Assembly: GCA_949825065.1 (NCBI GenBank) | Contig: OX463848.1 | Coordinates: forward strand, 36,609,491 to 36,673,490 | Reading direction: 5' to 3' | Length of the DNA: 64,000 nucleotides | Source of the DNA: Odontocerum albicorne | Lineage: Eukaryota; Arthropoda; Insecta; Trichoptera; Odontoceridae | In this document: positions 31,866-43,360 of the stretch, in pieces | Layout of the letters: every line of letters begins with the position of its first letter | Numbering within the stretch: the first letter of the stretch is position 1 | Notes under the pieces: model-generated | Told to the model about the DNA's origin: nothing | What the model saw: the letters and a program-made list of their open reading frames with translations, nothing else | Databases searched by the model: none | Made by a program: the position numbers and the translations under genes

Positions 31866-32665
31866 AGTTTCAATCCTGGGAATTGGTAAGCAGCAAAGCT
31901 CTGCATCTCTTCCACTCCGCTCGGTCTTCAGCGATCCTCTTGAGCTCTGTATAGGTGCAGTCCATATCGTGGCATATTTGCTCTAGATACTCCCGGCGAG
32001 GACGCCCTCTGCCAATCGATCCCTCAATCATTCCCTCCAGTATATTGTGCAGGAGATTTTCATGTCGCAGCATATGACCCATCCATTTTGCACGCCTTTC
32101 CGATATGGTGTTCGACAGGTGCCTGGTTTCTTCGATCCTGCTGAGAACCTCGTCTTTTGTAATGTGGTCTCTCCAGGAAATCCTTAGGATTCGTCTATAG
32201 GTCCACACCTCGAAGGCCTCCAATCTTTTTCGATCCCTTTCGTCTATGCACCATGTCTCGCAACCATACATCAAAATACTCCACATATATATTTTGACCA
32301 ATTGCTTGCGGAGCTTCAGGTCCATGTTGTTGGATTCAAAATATTTGATTTCTTATTAAAGGCGAGTTTTTCTTGGTGGATACGACTGCCAACCTTTCTT
32401 TTTGTACGGCCATTCCATGTAATCTTGCCTCCAAGATAGACATGGAATGGAATGGCCGTACTCTTGCGTTCTTAAGTGCAGCTCCTGACATTAGTATGCT
32501 CATTTGGTGTTCGTCTCTGCCTACGGTTATCACTTTTGTTTTGTCCTTGTTTATTTTCATGTTAAACTTGGTATTTAGGACATTCTCCATAGTTTCCAAG
32601 GTCTTCTTTAGTTCTTCTTCGCTATCGGCGATCAGGACAATGTCGTCTGCAAATTTCACTCAAAT
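31866..32665 (-). pseudogene. RTE-type LINE reverse transcriptase C-terminal half
   Basis: From 32659 down, the minus strand reads KFADDIVLIADSEEELKKTL, where FADD is the catalytic aspartate box of the polymerase. NMKINKDKTKVITVG follows. After a frame break around a short palindrome (32404-32461), a second frame from 32325 reads KQLVKIYMWSILMYGCETW, EVWTYRRILRISWRDHITKD and WMGHMLRHENLL, then IGRGRPRREYLEQICHDMD, and stops near 31870. The N-terminal endonuclease and most of the polymerase are absent. It is better preserved than the family 1 copies, so it is probably younger or from another subfamily. Confidence 0.85.
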
Positions 32666-33144
32666 TATAGAAAATATATTGCAAACCATATGTTATACTT
32701 AATTACGTGGCGTAACTATTTAAATGGAGGTTTTTTGGAAATGTCTACGGGGATTCCTCGTCGTACTAAATGCAATTTGGACCATATGGTACATAGTTCA
32801 TATTTTTTTAATTGTAACTTATGTAGCCAATAAGTTTTAAAAAATATTGAAAAATCGAATGTAAAATTGCGTCAACTGACTGCGGCTCTGATTCCGACTT
32901 TGACTACTGACTCCCTGATACAAATACGAGTAGCTCAGTCGAAGTTGTCAATATTTTTGACAAATCTGAGGTTAATATAATATATATTATATTTTATTAA
33001 TAAAAAAAACTGGTTACAATATTAAGTCAAACAAGGTCTTATTTTAAACATACTTTTTTTTATTATCTTCAAAAATTCACAGAGAACATCGGTTTGAAGT
33101 CGATATCATGACTGATGGGTCAAGTTTTTAACGAGTCAATATTT
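32666..33144. other. No feature recognised
   Basis: AT-rich spacer with TACGAGTA at 32925-32932. Confidence 0.4.
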
Positions 33145-33245
33145 TTTACGACAAATTTTTTATTGATTGGTAAAAATTGCCATAAGTTTCGTTGCAATAA
33201 ATCCGCTAGTTTGTCACGTAAATAAAATGTTCAGAACGTTCAATC
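33145..33245 (+). repeat. SINE family A 3' fragment
   Basis: TTGATTGGTAAAAATTGCCA, GCAATAAATCCGCTAG and a TTTGTCACGTAAAT tail remain. Confidence 0.5.
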
Positions 33246-33354
33246 AATATGATTATTTATGCAATATATTATACATTTATTAATGAAAAAAACATCATGG
33301 GACACTAAAAAATTATCTCATAAATGGGACACTAGAACATTATAAAAACCAGCG

Positions 33355-33718
33355 AAGGTGAATGTCATCAATAGTATTTCATTACCAACTTTAATGTATA
33401 CAAGTGAAACGTAGACGTAAAAAAAGGCGGCAAGGATTCGAATAAATGCTATAGAAATGGGTGCACTTAGAAGAATATATGGGATGACAATGTATGACAG
33501 AATACGTAATTAAAGATAAATGAGAATTTAGCACTGATGCATTCAGCAGGGTGAAGAAGATCATTTTGAGATAATTAGGGTATGAAGAACGAATGAAAAA
33601 AAAAAGACAGTGCAAATGTGGGTGGATGTCGTGCTAGAAGAAGAACAAAAAATGTATTGTTGGATAAAATGAATGATTTACAAAAAAATATCTAGTCAGA
33701 GAAATCGTAGGATATGTA
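33355..33718 (+). mobile_element. LINE family 1, left part (split by a DNA transposon)
   Basis: AGCGAAGGTGAATGTCATC, CCAACTTTAATGTATACAAG, GACAATGTATGACAGAATAC and AGAAATCGTAGGATATGTA follow family order. The sequence stops at the Tc1-like element and resumes at 34268. Confidence 0.7.
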
Positions 33719-34267
33719 AAGGGTCTTTCAAATTGAGCGGTTTTTTTAATTCTTGGATAGCACACAGATGGCGTCGCGAATTTGCCTGGGTCTTGTGACA
33801 TTTGAGAAGTGTAATGTATGACATGTATAAAAATGGAGTCGTATAAAATACAAGAACGCGTTCAAATTTTTGTATTATTTTATATATTGTAATCTCCGGA
33901 AACGGTGATGTTAATCGGCCACCGAGATCATGTGATCTGAAGCCGTTGGACTATTTTCTCTAGGTTTACGTGAAAAACCATAAAAATGACCGCCGATCAA
34001 TTCCTGAACTGAAGGACGAAATATTTCGCATTATTGGTGAGTTAGAATCGCAATTATGCCAAAATGTCACCGAAAATTTTGACAAAATAGTGGACATCTG
34101 TGGAGCTGCAAGAGGTGGACATTTGGCGGATATTGTTTTTTGTGTTAAAATGTCATACGTTATACTTCAATGTCTAATAAATAAGTTTTTTGAAATCGCA
34201 AATTGTGTGTTTTATTCAAGAATTAGAAAAATTAGAATTAAAAAACCGCTGAATTTGAAAGACCCTT
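33719..34267 (+). mobile_element. Tc1/mariner-superfamily element, 549-bp deletion derivative, copy 2
   Basis: The ends read AAGGGTCTTTCAAATTGAGC and its inverse complement, with TA on both sides (33717-33718, 34268-34269). It sits inside a LINE family 1 copy. Structure, deletion and length equal those of the copy at 11380-11928, showing that a defective derivative spread. Confidence 0.9.
33814..34213 (+). pseudogene. Tc1-like DDE transposase remnant
   Basis: A short N-terminal stretch (MESYKIQERVQIF) leads into the C-terminal third: GNGDVNRPPRSCDLKPLDYF, a stop, SIPELKDEIFRIIGELESQL and ARGGHLADIVFCV. The helix-turn-helix region and first two catalytic residues are missing. DLKPLD replaces the usual DLTPLD around the third acidic residue. 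Confidence 0.75.
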
Positions 34268-34385
34268 TATAAGCAGGTATGGATGTTGAGTAGGTGAAAT
34301 ACACACAGGAAATTCTGGAACTCTATCTTCTCTTCGTACACCAACAGAGAAATGGCGTGATGGTATATGTGTATGTAATGTAGGT
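34268..34385 (+). mobile_element. LINE family 1, right part
   Basis: TATGGATGTTGAGTAGGTGA, GGAACTCTATCTTCTC, an ACCAACAGAGAAATGGCG block and TGATGGTATATG complete the LINE interrupted at 33718. Confidence 0.65.
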
Positions 34386-36254
34386 TTATATTTTTTTTTG
34401 AACTTCGAGTTATACATCATAAATTAACTTCCTTTTCAGATATAAATGATATTTTTATCAGCAGAAAAAAACGATAAAAGAAATCGCATATTAATGGGTG
34501 AATTGGTCATTGGATACTGCGGGTCTCAGTCATAGTGCTAATAGATGCGTTCATTAAAATGGATGTTAATTTCAAGAACTCTTCTGGCACAAATTGGCCT
34601 GACAGGTTTATACTCGTAAGTGTGTATCTGGAGGCATCTAATGTGAAATTGTGTTATACAAACATTTGTTATTTATTGGCCATATAAAAATAACGGGAGA
34701 ATCGTTTTATTTTTCTTGTAAAAATATTTATTTAATATGTATATTTTGTATCCACCATAATAAAATATAAAAATATTGTAATTTATGTTAGTGTTGCTAC
34801 ACTTTTAAAAATTATACAATATTATGAGTTATAGGTGATAATGAATCGATATTTCGATATTGTCTTCAAATGTACATATATACGAGTATTTTATATGTAA
34901 CTCCTTAAAAAAATCAGTTTCTTTCAGAACACGGACCGTCTCTTCAGGCGATGACAAACTTCTTTGTATACTAACATAGCATGCAACATTCTACACATTT
35001 TTCTTTATAGTTCACTCGATGTGATTGTGGAACGAACTTTCAAGATTTATCAGATGTGCATCATCCTTATTTACGTTTGAGAGAGAATTGAAAAAAAATT
35101 ACATTGTTCAAAATATCCTTTCATCTTTATTTTTCTTTGTTTCCCTGCCTTATCATTGAACGAATTCTTTTCCTATAGATGTACTATTATATATACATTA
35201 ATCAGATTATTCAAAATTTATAAAATATTTTACAAGGGCTATACAACTCACTTTACTTCAAGAAATAGACAAAATGCAGTTAAAAGGGTATGGAAATAAG
35301 TGACTAAATTAATCATAGTTTCCAGTAAACCTTTACCATTCCAGAATATCAATGATAGTTTTCCGAGAATATATTCTTAAAATTTATCCAGGAAAAGATT
35401 AAGCTGGGAATCATGACTATAATATGAGTATGTGTGACGGCCTGCACAGAACACCTGATAAAGTTACAGTGGCAAGACACGGCGGCCTAAATTAGTGATA
35501 CTTTCACACGGTCATCGATAGCGTATTTACATTCACCGCGCCTTGCGTCATATAATACATGTTTTGCGGAAATTCCTTACATTTGAATATTTTTCTACTT
35601 GTTATATGTAAATTTAATTATATTTTTGTTGTTTTCTCGTTTATATGAGGTGTTCTTCTTCCTCTTTTCTTGTCAAAGTCACTATACTACTTCTGCCCTG
35701 AAAACTAATATCTGAATAACACTGGACATTCCACGAACCAAGTCCTCTTCCGTACAAGACGCAGGGCTTCTCGGGCAATTATCGTATGCTGTGCTCATCA
35801 CTGCAGATACAGATCGATCCATCACGTAACACCCCCTATTTCGACATGTCCTTGGTTTTCCCAATTCCTATTCGGAACCTGTAAATATATTTCCAGGTTT
35901 GCAGGGCAGTTTAGACACAGGATATAATTGTTCTATGGGCAAAATTCATGCGCTAGGGCACGATGCTCCTCCATTCGTTCATTTTAGTAATAGTAGGTGG
36001 TTGTTCCAGAGACTAAGTGGCTCTACTGAAACGGTGCCTTGATTTCAACCTAGGGGCTGGTGGTTTTGCAAAATATAGCTGGAGTCATTCAATTAGTCGA
36101 ATATCACTAAATAGAAAAGTCGAATGCACGTCTACGCCAATATTACTCCCCAAAAATCAGGAGAGATATTGGAAGTAGTGCTTAGAGATTCATCCAATTG
36201 ATTAAACAGTGTGGTTACTCATTAAATTAATATTTTTAAAATTATATAATATAA
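34386..36254. other. No gene recognised
   Basis: Unassigned AT-rich DNA of about 1.9 kb. TACTCGTA lies at 34611 and TACGAGTA at 34881. Segment 34910-35080 has a weak relative at 44815-44960 (shared TCAGTTTCTTT..., CGTTCTTTTC and TTCACTCGA blocks). Confidence 0.4.
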
Positions 36255-36615
36255 GGCAATATTTATTTTCTTCTTCTTCCTCTTCTTTTAGGCCTATTGA
36301 CCTGTTATGGCCCTGCATCATCGTTTCCATTTTGTGACGTCGACTGCCAGCTATCTTTCCATCCTTTGGGAGTCGTCCTGGAGGTCTGCTTGCTTGGGGA
36401 ATACTGTCCCTGGCCATTCTTACGACTCTTGGTTCCGCTATTCTGGATACATATTCGTTCCAGAACCTTCTTCTCTGTCGTCCCCATCTGACAATATCTT
36501 CAACTTCGCACATCCTTCGGATTTCTGTGTTTCGTACTCTATCACAAAGGGTTTTGCCAGCGATACTCCTGAGTACCTTCATTTCGCTGGTTCGAAGGTT
36601 ATTATAGGTTGTCAA
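36255..36615 (-). pseudogene. LINE C-terminal ORF (family 3)
   Basis: The minus-strand frame from 36615 reads NNLRTSEMKVLRSIAGKTLC, RVRNTEIRRMCEVEDIV and RRRFWNEYVSRIAEPRVVRM. Another frame gives GWKDSWQSTSQNG. The series matches the end of a LINE ORF (residues after the reverse transcriptase), with a polar E/K-rich end. One frameshift is needed near 36450. Confidence 0.65.
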
Positions 36616-36619
36616 ATTA

Positions 36620-36705
36620 ATTCACTGGCCCAGTGGTAATATGTTTGACTCCCGAGGAATTTGAATTCGATTCTTAATGGTAGCTAAAAAAAAGTCCAAG
36701 CTAGT
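36620..36705 (+). repeat. SINE family A head fragment
   Basis: TCACTGGCCCAGTGGTAATA (box A-like), GAATTCGATTCTTAATGG (box B-like) and AAAAAAAGTCCAAGCTAG. Confidence 0.5.
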
Positions 36706-37489
36706 TTTTTTATATTCCTTAATGTTAAATTTATAAAATTTTAATTTATTTAATACATTAGGATTATTTTCTTCTATTGTTCAAATAAAGTAAAGTTCAA
36801 GAATACGAGTATAAGAAAGTTACCAAGACAATTATACATGAATAAATACATTAATAAGACAAATTTATATGGGTACTTAATTACCAATTTATATGGGTTC
36901 ATAGTATTAATGGATTTATCAAGTGTCCATAATGATTCCCCATCCTGATCAGGCCATCGATTGACGAATTGTAGGAATAAATTATTGTTTGACGACTACA
37001 ATATAATAATTAATGTTAATTGGTGGTCCTGGAGAGAATACGCAAACAGATTAATTTAAGAAGCTCACAACAATAATAATAAGAATCGACAATTTTATGC
37101 ATTACCAATTAGTTCGTCAATTTCCACATGCCAGACAATGTTATGTTATTGAGAGGCTCTACGACACACCTGTTTTGACAGCAATGGATTGAACAGCCGA
37201 AGGTCACATCGAGAAATTCCGATCAAAATATGCGAAGTATTCTGTTTTGAAATCGGCTGCTTATCATTAACGCTGCTCTTGGAATGTGGTAATAGTTATT
37301 TACATCTATATCGTAGGCCCTTCTTAGCATTCCTTTTATCCAGTTAATGTTCTTTGTCTCTATTGAAAAATACTTACCCATATACTCGTATATATTCCTG
37401 TTAGAAGTCATTTGGCCAAACCCACAAAACACATTTATCTAGTTCATTTGAAAAATAGAAAAAAACTTTAGTTAAAATAGTTATTAAGA
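36706..37489. other. No feature recognised
   Basis: AT-rich DNA with TACGAGTA at 36804 and TACTCGTA at 37383. Confidence 0.4.
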
Positions 37490-37850
37490 TTTAGACGATA
37501 GTCCATAACTGTATTTAAACGCCAACTTTGATGTTTAGTAGTGAAACGTGGACATTGGACGAGATTAAAAAGAGCCGAATAAATGGTGCACTGAAAAGAA
37601 TACACGAAGGGACAGTATCTGGCAGAATACTGAAAGAAATGATTAGTGGTAAATGTGAACTTAAGGCTGATGTATTTAGCAAGATGAATAATAGTACTTT
37701 GAGATGGTTTGGGAATGTAGAACGAATGTATGAAGAAATACTAATAAAACAAACATACAGTGCGAATATGAGTGGAAGACGTGGTAGAATACCAAGGATA
37801 GTATGATTGAGTCCAGTGAATGGTATTTTGAAAGAAGGTAATGTAATTTT
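37490..37850 (+). mobile_element. LINE family 1 3' part
   Basis: A 92-codon frame from 37528 contains KCELKADVFSKMNNSTLRWF, GNVERMYEEI and SANMSGRRGRIPRIV. It starts after CCAACTTTGATG. This is among the least damaged family 1 copies. Confidence 0.75.
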
Positions 37851-38244
37851 AACCTTTTTTCTTCTTCTTGTTATTGTACTTGATGTAATTGGGCTAGACC
37901 TATAACAAATAAAAATAAATAAATAAATATTTGAAAAGTATAATGGGGTCATGATAAAAATAACACAGATATGGACATGTTAGCGAAATGTTCCCATCGC
38001 GCTGTCTTAAGTAGATAATTTTCTGTATCGTTTATTATTCGTATAGACGGTTGCACCTTTCATTGCATATATTATATCGATACGTGGTTTAGTATGTGCG
38101 AACACATGTGTGTGGGTCATGTTGTTCCATGTATGTGGGTCATTGGCAAACAATTGAGAATATGCTAACTGAAGCGGATAAATCTGTGTATACGATAATA
38201 TCTGGTATCATCATCATCAACTCTACAACCCATGATGGATCTTA
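37851..38244. other. No feature recognised
   Basis: AT-rich spacer. Confidence 0.4.
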
Positions 38245-38690
38245 ACTTTATCACCAAGTGTCAGGGATGATCCCTCGTGCGGTTATTAAAGCCTGCCTAG
38301 ATACCCAGATGTTCTATGGTACAGAAAAAAGGGCGATTACCCAAAATATGCTCACCATGTCGAACTGATCACGGTGTGTAACTATAGAAGCCTCGAAACA
38401 AGAAGGCAAGAATCCATTGCGATATTCCTACTTAAGGGTTTTCAAGGTTGCTTTAACTGTCCCGCGATTCTAGTAGCACTAAGTTTATATGCACCTAATA
38501 AATATAGCCGTGCAAGGAATCACCCTCTGTTCTACATACCAACTTACATAACGAATATCATGGCTAAACACTCAGTCACGCGTGGTATAGAGATATTGAA
38601 CCAACTGAATGACAATGTTGATGTATTCTCGACACCGCCTAGCAGTATGAGAAGAATCCTGGCTGATATTCTTCCTAACGAATAAGCTAA
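38245..38690 (+). pseudogene. CR1/Jockey-like LINE C-terminal remnant
   Basis: The frame ending at 38685 reads YRSLETRRQESIAIFLLKGF, FNCPAILVALSLYAPNKYSR, HPLFYIPTYITNIM and RGIEILNQLNDNVDVF. The pattern 'L-x-x-R-R ... L-Y-K ... C-P-x-L ... F-x-x-P ... R-x-x-x-x-x-N' is the C-terminal tail after the reverse transcriptase in CR1/Jockey-group LINEs. The polymerase domain is absent. Confidence 0.6.
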
Positions 38691-38984
38691 CTCTAGAAGC
38701 AGACCCTCTTTGTGTAACAGAATAAATCTGTTCTTAGTGCTCCCCCTGGGTGTACCCAAACTATTGGACTACCTAATTTATCTGGTCATGGGAGCTTTAA
38801 TGGCAAACCCTTTAGCTTCAACCTTGTCCTTTCGCTCTGCTGTATATTTTGCGGTCATTTGCATCAATCTGCAGATCACATTCTGTGGTATTGCGATGAT
38901 AATCGAGTCAACAATTTCCGAAGGGAACTCCACTCAGCCTTACACCAGATCACCTTCGGACCGATTGTCTACTGCGATCTAGTG

Positions 38985-39345
38985 GAGTCAAAGGACAGTT
39001 TTACTGCACTTGAAGTATTCTGTAAAAGTACTGGCAACTTGCTGGGTTGTTTGAACTTTAAATCTTAAGCTACTTCATAAGATTTTTTCTGCACTGCGAA
39101 TAATTTTCCTTCGACCGTAATGTTGGACCTTAAGTCCGTCGTCGGTATAATTCTTTTTACACTCAGGTGTGTCGCCAACGTAAAAGGAGTCTCTTTGGAC
39201 AGTCCCTTCTTCGTCACTACGTGACGTCGCGCTCATAAAAAGAATAAAGGAAATGTCGAGAAGTTCTAGTGTAGAACCCGATGATGGGGACTTATTTTTT
39301 TCCCTCATAACAGCATGGCTGTTGGTGGGGTCGAATTGAACTGAA
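38985..39345. repeat. Unclassified repeat E, copy 3
   Basis: TGTAAAAGTACTGGCAACTT, CTGCACTGCGAATAATTTTC, ACACTCAGGTGTGTCGCCAA and GAATTGAACTGAACTGT match 1815-2400. Confidence 0.55.
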
Positions 39346-39629
39346 CTGTTGGGTATCGACTTGAGGATTCTTAGCAGCATCCCTCCCACTGGGTTAAATC
39401 CAGTGTGCGAATGTTCTCTGTCACACAATCCGGTTATCTCTACTTTGGTTGTCCCACTTGCCTACGACGGACCCTCCCATTGCATCGCTGAACAAAGTCT
39501 CCTTTGTGATGTCAGTGTTCTGCATGCGGTATACTCGTAAGTGATTAAGCTAGGGGAGTCGAGCATTTTTATATATTTTGCTATGCTAGCTTTGCCATAC
39601 GGGGTAAAGAGGTCTTCGTTATACAATTT
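39346..39629. other. No feature recognised
   Basis: Unassigned. TACTCGTA lies at 39532-39539. Confidence 0.4.
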
Positions 39630-40115
39630 TTATTTTATTTTGGATATATGGGAGTGAAACATGGAAGTGAAAAATACTAAAAGGACCCTTATAAATGATA
39701 AAGAAATACTTGCACCGAAAAAATAGACAAAATGACAATATATGACGGAGTGACAGAATATGGAATAAATTGGTTAGGGATAAACGTGAACTTAATGCCG
39801 ATGTATCAAATAAGATGAAAAATATCTCTCTGAGATGGTTTGGGCATGTAGAAGGAATAAATGACAAAACACTAGCAAATTAAATATAGTGCAAACGTGA
39901 GTAGAAGGCGTGGTACTGGCAGGCCAATAAAAGTATGATTGGATCAAGTGAGTAATATTTTGTAAAACGGGTATGTCAAAATTCAAAGAAATCGTAGAGG
40001 TCAGTTAGAAAGTGTGGATGAAGGGAGGCGAAAGATTAGCGTTGCGAGAGAAAATTTTGGTTATCTGTCCTCTTTGTCTACCCTAACAGGGAAATGTCGT
40101 GATGATGTATATTTG
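39630..40115 (+). mobile_element. LINE family 1 3' end
   Basis: GGGAGTGAAACATGGAAGTG, AAACGTGAACTTAATGCCGA, GAGATGGTTTGGGCATGTAG, GAAGGCGTGGTACTGGCAGG and ACAGGGAAATGTCGTGATG follow in family order, with frame breaks. Confidence 0.7.
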
Positions 40116-40224
40116 TATTATATTTTTTGTTCTTTTACTTTCATCCTTTTACACCAGATTCGCCATTTACCAATTCAGGTTGAATATCATCTTGCCCATG
40201 TGGCGTAGAGATTAACGTGATCCT

Positions 40225-40530
40225 ATGTATTGAGAAAGATGAAGAAGATCACTCTGAGATGGTTTGGTCATGTAGAATTAATGAATGAAGAAAGACTAAC
40301 AAGACAAATAAATAGTGCAAATGTGAGTAGAAGGTGTGGTAGAGGAAAACCAAGGGTCTATAGTTAAATCAAGTTAATTATAACATATTTAGAAAAATGA
40401 AAACGTAGAAAGTTAGAGACATCGTAGGACTTTATATGAGAAGTTGTATGAATGTGTGTTGAGATAGGAAATAATGGCTCTCTCAGCTCTCTGCCTACCC
40501 CGACAGGGAGATGTTGTAATGTTGTGTCTG
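40225..40530 (+). mobile_element. LINE family 1 3' end
   Basis: AAGATGAAGAAGATCACTCT, GGTTTGGTCATGTAGAAT, GTAGAAGGTGTGGTAGAGG and CCCCGACAGGGAGATG are present in order. The upstream part is missing. Confidence 0.7.
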
Positions 40531-41694
40531 GGAACTTTTCCATTTCTCTCGAAGAATTGTATCATTACATTAGAAACCTTTTATTATACTCCTTTAATAA
40601 ATAAATATAAGGGTAAACTTTTTAAGGGAGGGTAGTTTTGGATTCTCCTGATCATGATTGAAAAAAGTGCACTGAAATTTTCCGGAAGTTGCGAAATGAG
40701 ATCTTCTGCAATATGTAGTATTTCTATCGAGGTCTACTTAAAATGTAATAACTTCACACATGATTGTCTACTGATATAAATTGAAAGCACCCATTACCAT
40801 TAAGGTTTCTAATCGATTCAGCCCTCAGGGCATAAACGGGTGAAAATATATCGTTTCTTATATCTGATTGTGCAGGTATAATACTAACTGCCTTCGCGAA
40901 TTCCACCCACTTGCTATACTGGCACATGGCGAATTGGAAAGTTGAACCCGAGCAGTGAAATACATTGTTTACCCCTGAGGTCGCTCTTTGTGTGCTATGA
41001 CGATAAAAATGAAGTCTAATCGAATATTACATGATCACGTACCAAAAGAATGTGTGGAAAAATAATGTATGACAGATTTAGGAATGGGTACATTAGAAAA
41101 TAATTCGAATTGAAACAGTGATTAAGATGAAAAAAAGAGCATTTTATTTTTAATGCATTATTCTTATTATTTGTTTTATAGTTCTCTCTCGATACTGCTC
41201 AGTAACAAACTGTTTACATACCAGTACTAGTTCAAATATCATAGGTTGTCTGGCATTTCTCTACACTGCTTCAGGTAGCCTTTTGTTCTCCATCCTGTCC
41301 AAAGAGCATTCCTCAATTTTTCATATGTAAAATACATAAAGGCCCTGAAAAACGAACACGTTTCTTTAAAAAAAAATGCTGTACTTTCAGGCAAAAACGA
41401 GTACATCAATAAGACATTACGAGTAATTTTTCGAAGGGGATCGCAGTGTTCATTTATATTTTTTTTCTTTGAGGGGTTGCAAGGCTTAAAGGTTGAGAAA
41501 CAATAGTCTACATAAATTGATTGTCCTGGACAGTTTGTCAATAACAATAGGAAGGGGGCGCTCAGTAACGGGGAAATGACAAAATCATGGAGGTCTCTGG
41601 CATAAACATAACTACAGCATCAATGATGGTAAGGGGTAGATATGAGAGGAGAATAATTGTTTAGCGTCATGCAATTGACAGGAGCAATCGTCAG
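40531..41694. other. No gene recognised
   Basis: Unassigned AT-rich DNA. A LINE scrap (ATAATGTATGACAGATTTAG at about 41065) and TACGAGTA at 41418 are the only landmarks. Confidence 0.4.
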
Positions 41695-41875
41695 CCACGA
41701 AAAAGATGTTGTAGACTAGTTGGTAAGACGTCTGCCTTCCGTCTGCGTTTGGTTTTCACTTAATACTTATTTAAAAATCTTTCTGATTGATTGGAAGACA
41801 TAAACATGATCCAATATACCCGGCAGTTGTACTGTATACAACGAAATTCTAATACAATTCAATACAACAAGACGA
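41695..41875 (+). mobile_element. SINE family A
   Basis: TGTAGACTAGTTGGTAAGAC (box A), GTCTGCCTTCCG, GGTTTTCACTTAATACTT, TGATTGGAAGACATAAACAT, CGGCAGTTGTACTGTATAC and a CAATACAACAA tail. Box B is missing through a small deletion. Confidence 0.75.
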
Positions 41876-42594
41876 CAAAGAAATTATTTTAAACGAGAAT
41901 ATATTGTATAATTCTAATTTTTCTACTGTTGCAAGATTCTAGTTAGTTGATTGTTTCGTTTTCGCTGTATTGTTAACCAAGCAACGGGATCCCATCGAGG
42001 TGAAGTATTGTTAAGTTCGGATGATGCGTGTGCACCAGCTATTTAAATGAAAAGCGATTTCCAAGAAACAGTTTTGTCACCTGTGTGTATGTTTCTCAAA
42101 CGTAAATTACCAACAAATATAATACAATCATCAATATATAATGTTCTGCAGCTAAATGGTGTCCTTTTGCAATTCTGCCTTCTAAGTCCCATTTCTTCTG
42201 GCTACCCTCTAAATTGCATTGTCCCTTCTCCTTGTTGGTCTTCTTAGTAATATTTATGATCCTGGTCTTGATGTAATGCACCAGGTTAATGGATTTTGAT
42301 AGTTCCCATCTACGAATTAGATGTACGAATTTCATCTTGGATCTCGTGTATGATCGATTAAAATTTTAATTAACTCTTTGATTTTTGTCTTAAATCTGAA
42401 TTTATCCCATCTTTTTGTCCGCTGTTCTGATTCTGAGATACCGTGGAGACGGTTATTATGTTCTCTTTTTGTCGTTTTTCACTGTTACTTGCTATTTAGA
42501 AGGATACTTTACCTTCCTACTACTATTATTCATATCCAGAGCAGATCTGATCAAAATAATATTAAAAGGACAATATGTATTTTATAGTAAAGTC
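41876..42594. other. No gene recognised
   Basis: The stretch at about 42150-42300 may hold a decayed LINE segment (minus-strand KTNKEKGQCNLEGSQKKWDL), which I cannot assign. Confidence 0.35.
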
Positions 42595-42670
42595 TTTAAC
42601 ACTATGGAGGTTTAAATACTGTCATTTGTTGTTTATAGTTAAGGCATTAACGTTGTGGAGGTTTAAAGAC

Positions 42671-42874
42671 ATTGTAATTTATTTTAACAAACACTGTTTA
42701 TTCCACTTTTTTTTTTATGACGGTATAACCCTACCGGTTTCAAGGCTTTCACCTCATCTTCAGGGGAGTCTTGTTTACGCTCCCCTGAAGATGAGGTGAA
42801 AGCCTTGAAACCGGTAGGGTTATACCGTCATAAAAAAAGTGGAATAAACAGTGTTTGTTAAAATAAATTACAAT
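42671..42874. mobile_element. Foldback element Q, copy 2
   Basis: The arms are inverse complements: ACACTGTTTATTCCACTTTT, GGTATAACCCTACCGGTTTC, AAGGCTTTCACCTCATCTTC on the left and the inverse on the right, with a loop of about 10 bases. The arm identity is very high, higher than in copy 1. Partial arms flank it at 42595-42670 and 42880-42962. Confidence 0.88.
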
Positions 42875-42954
42875 ACTGTCATTTGTGTGAAAACCTCGAA
42901 ACTGGTAGGTTTATGTAGTTATATAAAGTGGAATAAAGAATGTTTGACTAAATA

Positions 42955-43060
42955 AATTACAAATGGAAGGACAATCTATTATATACTATATAGCAGAGTG
43001 TCCTCTATGACGTTCTTACTCGGGATTTGAACCCACAAGTATTGAAAAATGTAAAACATA
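42955..43060 (-). repeat. Family B repeat
   Basis: TATATAGCAGAGTGTCCTCT and GGGATTTGAACCCACAAGTA correspond to the minus-strand box B and TATATAGCGC block of the family. Confidence 0.5.
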
Positions 43061-43087
43061 TAAAATATATAATATATAGTATAAGTT

Positions 43088-43360
43088 GAGTGTAAAGGTA
43101 TGAAAATGGTGGCTGCGATCATTAGATTAGGTACTTCTCCCGCATCAGCACATGTTTATAAAAACATACTTGGTAAGAAAACCGCTGAAAACTTACCAAG
43201 GGAAGACGACAAAGAAACCTTCGTGTAGATCTTTCGATATGTGACTGTGATACATTCGGCTTTAGGTGGTGTGTGTGTAATGTTAATATATGCTTCCCAA
43301 AAAGTGCTGTCTTCAAAAGCGTCCTAACACTGCGCACACCACCGTTATATCTTACACTTG
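43088..43360. mobile_element. MITE family D, copy 2 (inverted)
   Basis: GAGTGTAAAGGTA at the left and TATATCTTACACTTG at the right form the ends. TGGTAAGAAAACCGCTGAAA, CTTACCAAGGGAA and CTTCCCAAAAAGTGCTGTCT match 541-792 in inverse orientation. A further fragment is at 49035-49140. Confidence 0.6.

Noticed and set aside
38374..38685. Host gene exon
   Set aside because: The 103-residue frame matches the C-terminal tail of CR1/Jockey-like LINEs and has no splice sites.
42771..42850. Hammerhead ribozyme in the foldback (CTGAAGA ... GAAAC)
   Set aside because: The conserved bases occur, but stem II needs an unpaired base, stem III a bulge, and no stem I can form between the sequence before CTGA and the sequence after the supposed cleavage site.
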